Source: an uncultured Lachnospiraceae bacterium (lineage in GTDB: Bacteria; Bacillota; Clostridia; Lachnospirales; Lachnospiraceae). Taken from it: a stretch of 7,810 nucleotides of DNA. A model generated the notes under the pieces. It saw only the letters and a list, made by a program, of their open reading frames with translations. It did no database searches and had not been told where the DNA came from. The stretch's first letter is position 1; each line of letters opens with the position of its first letter. Of this stretch, positions 6,160 to 7,810 are shown piece by piece. The translations under genes were made by a program, and so were the position numbers. Location: NCBI GenBank assembly GCA_947594085.1, contig CANQEB010000105.1, forward strand, positions 1-7,810, in the 5' to 3' direction.

Positions 6160-6372
6160 GTGGCGGCGAAGATCACCAAGGATATGACGATCGGAGAGAT
6201 TCTCCAGGTGAACCAGGGCCTTGCTCCAGTATTGATGGCAGGTGGAATGCATTGTGTAGGATGCCCATCCTCCCAGATGGAGACATTGGAAGAGGCGGCG
6301 ATGGTGCATGGGATCGAGTTGGACGTGCTGCTTGCCAGGCTGAATGCGTTTCTGGAAGCGCTGGAAAAATAG
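6160..6372 (+). CDS. DUF1858 protein (hybrid-cluster-protein-associated redox disulfide domain)
   Basis: A 70-residue cytoplasmic protein that is one DUF1858 domain from end to end: [34 protein letters not shown], then a second helical part ending in [15 protein letters not shown]32 and C35 form a CxxC pair after GGMH and before P36, the family's predicted redox-active or metal-binding disulfide. The family is named for its association with the hybrid cluster protein, but no hybrid cluster protein is in this window, and its biochemical role is unproven. The N-terminus MAAKITKDM fits stand-alone members. It is a single-gene unit with its own strong promoter, operator-like dyad and terminator. 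It is divergent from a ferredoxin, which suggests a shared redox or iron-sulfur context; that link is inference. A second in-frame TAG follows twelve bases after the stop because of a duplication. Confidence 0.9.
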   Translation: MAAKITKDMTIGEILQVNQGLAPVLMAGGMHCVGCPSSQMETLEEAAMVHGIELDVLLARLNAFLEALEK

Positions 6373-6390
6373 ACATCTAAATAGACATCT
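6368..6390 (+). repeat. Tandem 12-base duplication across the DUF1858 stop codon
   Basis: AATAGACATCTA (6368-6379) is followed directly by AATAGACATCT (6380-6390), a perfect match over eleven bases. Each copy contains an in-frame TAG (6370-6372 and 6382-6384), so the gene ends in a doubled stop. Confidence 0.8.
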
Positions 6391-6396
6391 GATAAG

Positions 6397-6424
6397 AAGG
6401 GACTGCCTCTGCAGTCCTTTTTTT
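6397..6424 (+). terminator. Intrinsic terminator of the DUF1858 gene
   Basis: GGACTGC (6400-6406) and GCAGTCC (6411-6417) form a seven-pair stem with the loop CTCT. It extends by a G-U and two A-U pairs, and the T-run is seven long (6418-6424). It begins 25 bases after the stop codon. Confidence 0.95.
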
Positions 6425-6510
6425 GTCTATTTCACCGAAATCAAAAATGCCATTAGGCAAAACATAGAAAAAACGTTTCACCAAAGGAAAAATATAAGCG
6501 AAATGCTTTC

Positions 6511-6539
6511 TTGACGAATGAATAAACTCGTGCCATAAT
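6511..6539 (+). promoter_or_regulatory. Promoter of the HPr-like gene
   Basis: TTGACG (6511-6516), a 17-base spacer and CATAAT (6534-6539) with TG one base before it (extended -10). Transcription should begin near 6546, with a leader of about 60 bases ending in AGGAGGG seven bases before the ATG. The stretch from 6425 to 6510 is AT-rich and holds nothing else that I recognise apart from the short palindrome AAACGTTT (6471-6478). Confidence 0.8.
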
Positions 6540-6607
6540 GTCAAAAATTAAACACATTGGAATCAGGCACATAACCTGAAATGTAGAAACAAACAGGAGG
6601 GATTCAC

Positions 6608-6835
6608 ATGTTGGATAAGAAAATCCGTCTGAAAACAATCAATGATGTCAGGGAGTTTGTCAATGAGGCCGCAAAGTGTAAATTTGATGTAGATATTTTC
6701 TATAACAGGATAATCGTGGATGCCAAGTCGCTTCTTGGCGTTATGAGTATGGATCTGACAAAGCCTCTGACGGTCAAGTATTCACCGGAGGATCACTTTT
6801 TTGACAAAGTATTGGATAAATATGCGGTTGCGTGA
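6608..6835 (+). CDS. HPr-like protein lacking the phosphocarrier histidine
   Basis: Seventy-five residues with the HPr fold signature. The core YNRIIVDAKSLLGVMSMDL aligns without gaps to the region around Ser46 of HPr (YNGKTVNLKSIMGVMSLG), making S41 the equivalent of the serine phosphorylated by HPr kinase. Counting back 31 residues puts T10 where HPr has His15, and the GIHARPA motif is absent (KTINDVREFV instead). It should not carry phosphate in the sugar phosphotransferase chain. A regulatory role resembling Crh of Bacillus, which keeps Ser46 and lacks His15, is a reasonable inference but not shown. HPr is usually 85-88 residues; this one is short at the C-terminus. The start is firm: AGGAGGG lies seven bases upstream. 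It is a single-gene unit with its own promoter and terminator. The GVMS motif, not general similarity, carries the call. Confidence 0.82.
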   Translation: MLDKKIRLKTINDVREFVNEAAKCKFDVDIFYNRIIVDAKSLLGVMSMDLTKPLTVKYSPEDHFFDKVLDKYAVA

Positions 6836-6883
6836 GAGATACGCGATTGTGCAAAAGACGCGTAGTTGCGTAAAAGATACGAG
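6827..6883 (+). repeat. Three tandem 19-base repeats after the HPr-like gene
   Basis: Copies lie at 6827-6845, 6846-6864 and 6865-6883 with an exact 19-base period. Copies 1 and 3 match at 16 of 19 positions (consensus GTTGCGTNANAGATACGNG); copy 2 matches copy 3 at 12 of 19. The first copy contains the last codons and TGA of the HPr-like gene. TACGCG (6840-6845) and CGCGTA (6859-6864) also form an inverted pair, so the RNA could fold. Confidence 0.65.
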
Positions 6884-6895
6884 GGAAGAGACATG

Positions 6896-6944
6896 AAGGG
6901 CTGTCACAAAACGGAACTTTGGGCTGTTTTGCGGCAGTCTTTTT
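6896..6944 (+). terminator. Intrinsic terminator of the HPr-like gene
   Basis: A long stem pairs 6896-6912 with 6926-6942: 17 positions with one A-C mismatch (6906/6932) and three G-U pairs. The loop is 13 bases and a T-run ends at 6944. The G-U pairs suit the plus-strand transcript. It lies about 60 bases after the stop codon, beyond the tandem repeats. Confidence 0.85.
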
Positions 6945-6984
6945 CTGTACGGCGTTTGGCTTTTTTTGCCATAGAAAATAGTGC

Positions 6985-7013
6985 TTGCATTTCCGGTGAA
7001 ATAGGGATATGAT
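6985..7013 (+). promoter_or_regulatory. Promoter of the copper ATPase gene
   Basis: TTGCAT (6985-6990), a 17-base spacer and TATGAT (7008-7013). Transcription should begin near 7020, inside the CsoR-type palindrome. Confidence 0.82.
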
Positions 7014-7017
7014 ATAT

Positions 7018-7034
7018 ATACCCCGATGGGGTAT
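7018..7034. promoter_or_regulatory. CsoR-type copper operator
   Basis: ATACCCC-GAT-GGGGTAT is a perfect palindrome with seven-base arms. It matches the Firmicute CsoR box, in which ATACCCC-like arms flank a short centre. It covers the predicted transcription start. Apo-CsoR would block the promoter and Cu(I) binding would release it. No csoR gene is in the window; it may lie beyond the right edge or elsewhere. Confidence 0.88.
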
Positions 7035-7060
7035 TTGAAAAATGTGCGGAGGTGCAATGA

Positions 7061-7810
7061 ATGGAGCAGTATCTGGTAACTGGAATGAGCTGCGCGGCTT
7101 GCAGTGCCAGGGTCGAGAAGGCAGTCAGCAAGGTGGCGGGCGTCACCGGCTGCTCGGTAAGCCTACTGACGAATTCGATGGGGGTAGAAGGTACGGCATC
7201 CCCTGAGGCGATCATAAAGGCGGTCGAGGAGGCTGGATACGGCGCGTCGCTCAAGGGAGCGGAGCGTGCGGCGGGCGCATCTCCACAGGCAGTGCCGGAC
7301 TACGATGATGCGCTTGCCGACAGGGAGACGCCGAAGATGAAGCGCAGGCTGATCGCGTCTCTGTGTATTCTGATCCCGTTGATGTACGTCTCGATGGGGT
7401 ATATGATGTGGGGCTGGCCACTGCCGCGCTTCTTTGATGGAAATCATGTCGCGGTGGGCTTACTGCAGCTTCTTTTGACGGCTGCGGTCATGGTGATCAA
7501 CCAGAAATTTTTTATCAGCGGTGTGAAGGGCGCGCTACATGGGGCGCCGAACATGGATACACTTGTGGCGCTCGGGGCCGGAGCGTCCTTTGGCTACAGT
7601 GTCTATGTGCTGTTCGCGATGACCGGCGCGCAGGCGCAAGGCGACCATGCGGCCGTCATGAGCTATATGCACGAGTTCTACTTCGAGTCGGCGGCGATGA
7701 TTCTGACGCTGATTACGGTCGGGAAGATGCTTGAGGCACGATCCAAGGGCAGGACGACCGACGCACTTAAGGGCCTCATGAAGCTTGCTCCGAAGACAGC
7801 CACGGTGCTC
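7061..7810 (+). CDS. copA: Copper-exporting P1B-type ATPase, N-terminal part
   Basis: A membrane pump that uses ATP to move Cu(I) out of the cytoplasm. The frame is open at the right edge: 250 residues are visible of a family usually 750-850 long. An N-terminal heavy-metal-binding domain (1-70) has GMSCAAC with C11 and C14, and the typical SLLTNSMGVEGTAS and AVEEAGYGA. After an acidic linker come four membrane helices at about 97-117, 130-150, 167-190 and 210-228. The third starts with the CopA-like NMDTLVALGAGAS, and the fourth is followed by GKMLEARSKGRTTDAL, which leads into the actuator domain. The CPC metal site, DKTGT phosphorylation site and ATP-binding domain lie beyond the window. 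The ATG at 7061 has GGAGG eight bases upstream; an ATG at 7057 is out of frame. The CsoR-type operator strongly supports copper over other metals. Confidence 0.93.
   Translation, partial: MEQYLVTGMSCAACSARVEKAVSKVAGVTGCSVSLLTNSMGVEGTASPEAIIKAVEEAGYGASLKGAERAAGASPQAVPDYDDALADRETPKMKRRLIASLCILIPLMYVSMGYMMWGWPLPRFFDGNHVAVGLLQLLLTAAVMVINQKFFISGVKGALHGAPNMDTLVALGAGASFGYSVYVLFAMTGAQAQGDHAAVMSYMHEFYFESAAMILTLITVGKMLEARSKGRTTDALKGLMKLAPKTATVL

Noticed and set aside
5985..6380. A 131-codon frame over the DUF1858 gene
   Set aside because: It overlaps the DUF1858 gene in another frame, begins upstream of the promoter and shows no family features. The apparent AAGGAG-TTG start near 6030-6044 coincides with the -35 box.
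6468..6508. Possible catabolite-responsive (cre) sites upstream of the HPr-like gene, centred on AAACGTTT and AAGCGAAATGCTT
   Set aside because: Both have the central CG or AAGCG but miss several fixed positions of the cre consensus. Interesting only if the HPr-like protein proves to act with CcpA.
6893..7012. A 39-codon plus-strand frame beginning MKGCHKTELW with a purine-rich stretch upstream
   Set aside because: It runs straight through the HPr terminator and ends inside the -10 box of the copA promoter. The structure explains the sequence better than a peptide does. Ribosome profiling could reopen it.

Overview
The window looks like the chromosome of a gut-type anaerobic Firmicute, most likely a member of the Lachnospiraceae or a related Clostridia. 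This is inferred from several things. There is a gdpP-rplI-dnaB block. A SpaA-fold surface protein ends in a PKTGD sorting signal. There is a 56-residue clostridial 2[4Fe-4S] ferredoxin, a DUF1858 CxxC protein, a degenerate HPr, and a copper ATPase behind a CsoR-type operator. Strong purine-rich ribosome binding sites and TTGNNN/TATAAT-like promoters are easy to read. No mobile element, CRISPR array, tRNA or rRNA was found.

Layout. Bases 1-914 hold the C-terminal part of a wall-anchored adhesin or pilin-like protein. Bases 997-4943 hold the conserved housekeeping block: gdpP (membrane c-di-AMP phosphodiesterase), rplI (ribosomal protein L9) and dnaB (replicative helicase). A MerR-fold DNA-binding protein (5027-5629) follows, with a coiled-coil middle and a very basic C-terminal tail.

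Bases 5628-6424 hold two small redox genes transcribed away from each other: a ferredoxin on the minus strand (5721-5891) and a DUF1858 disulfide protein on the plus strand (6160-6372). Their shared 268-base control region contains two facing promoters and three separate dyads, and it is the most information-rich stretch here. Each gene ends in its own intrinsic terminator.

Bases 6511-6944 hold a self-contained transcription unit for a 75-residue HPr-like protein. It keeps the regulatory-serine motif but lacks the phosphocarrier histidine. Its promoter, ribosome binding site and terminator are all visible. Bases 6985-7810 hold a copper-export P-type ATPase (copA-like, cut by the window end). 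A perfect 17-base CsoR-type palindrome sits at the predicted transcription start.

The genes do not form one pathway. The left half is envelope, second-messenger, translation and replication housekeeping; the right half is a run of short redox, carbon-signalling and metal-homeostasis units. I see no large undescribed system. The items most worth a second look are the dyad-rich ferredoxin/DUF1858 control region, the histidine-less HPr, the RacA-like architecture of the MerR-fold protein, the direct repeats straddling three stop codons, and a shared 3' arm in all three clear terminators.
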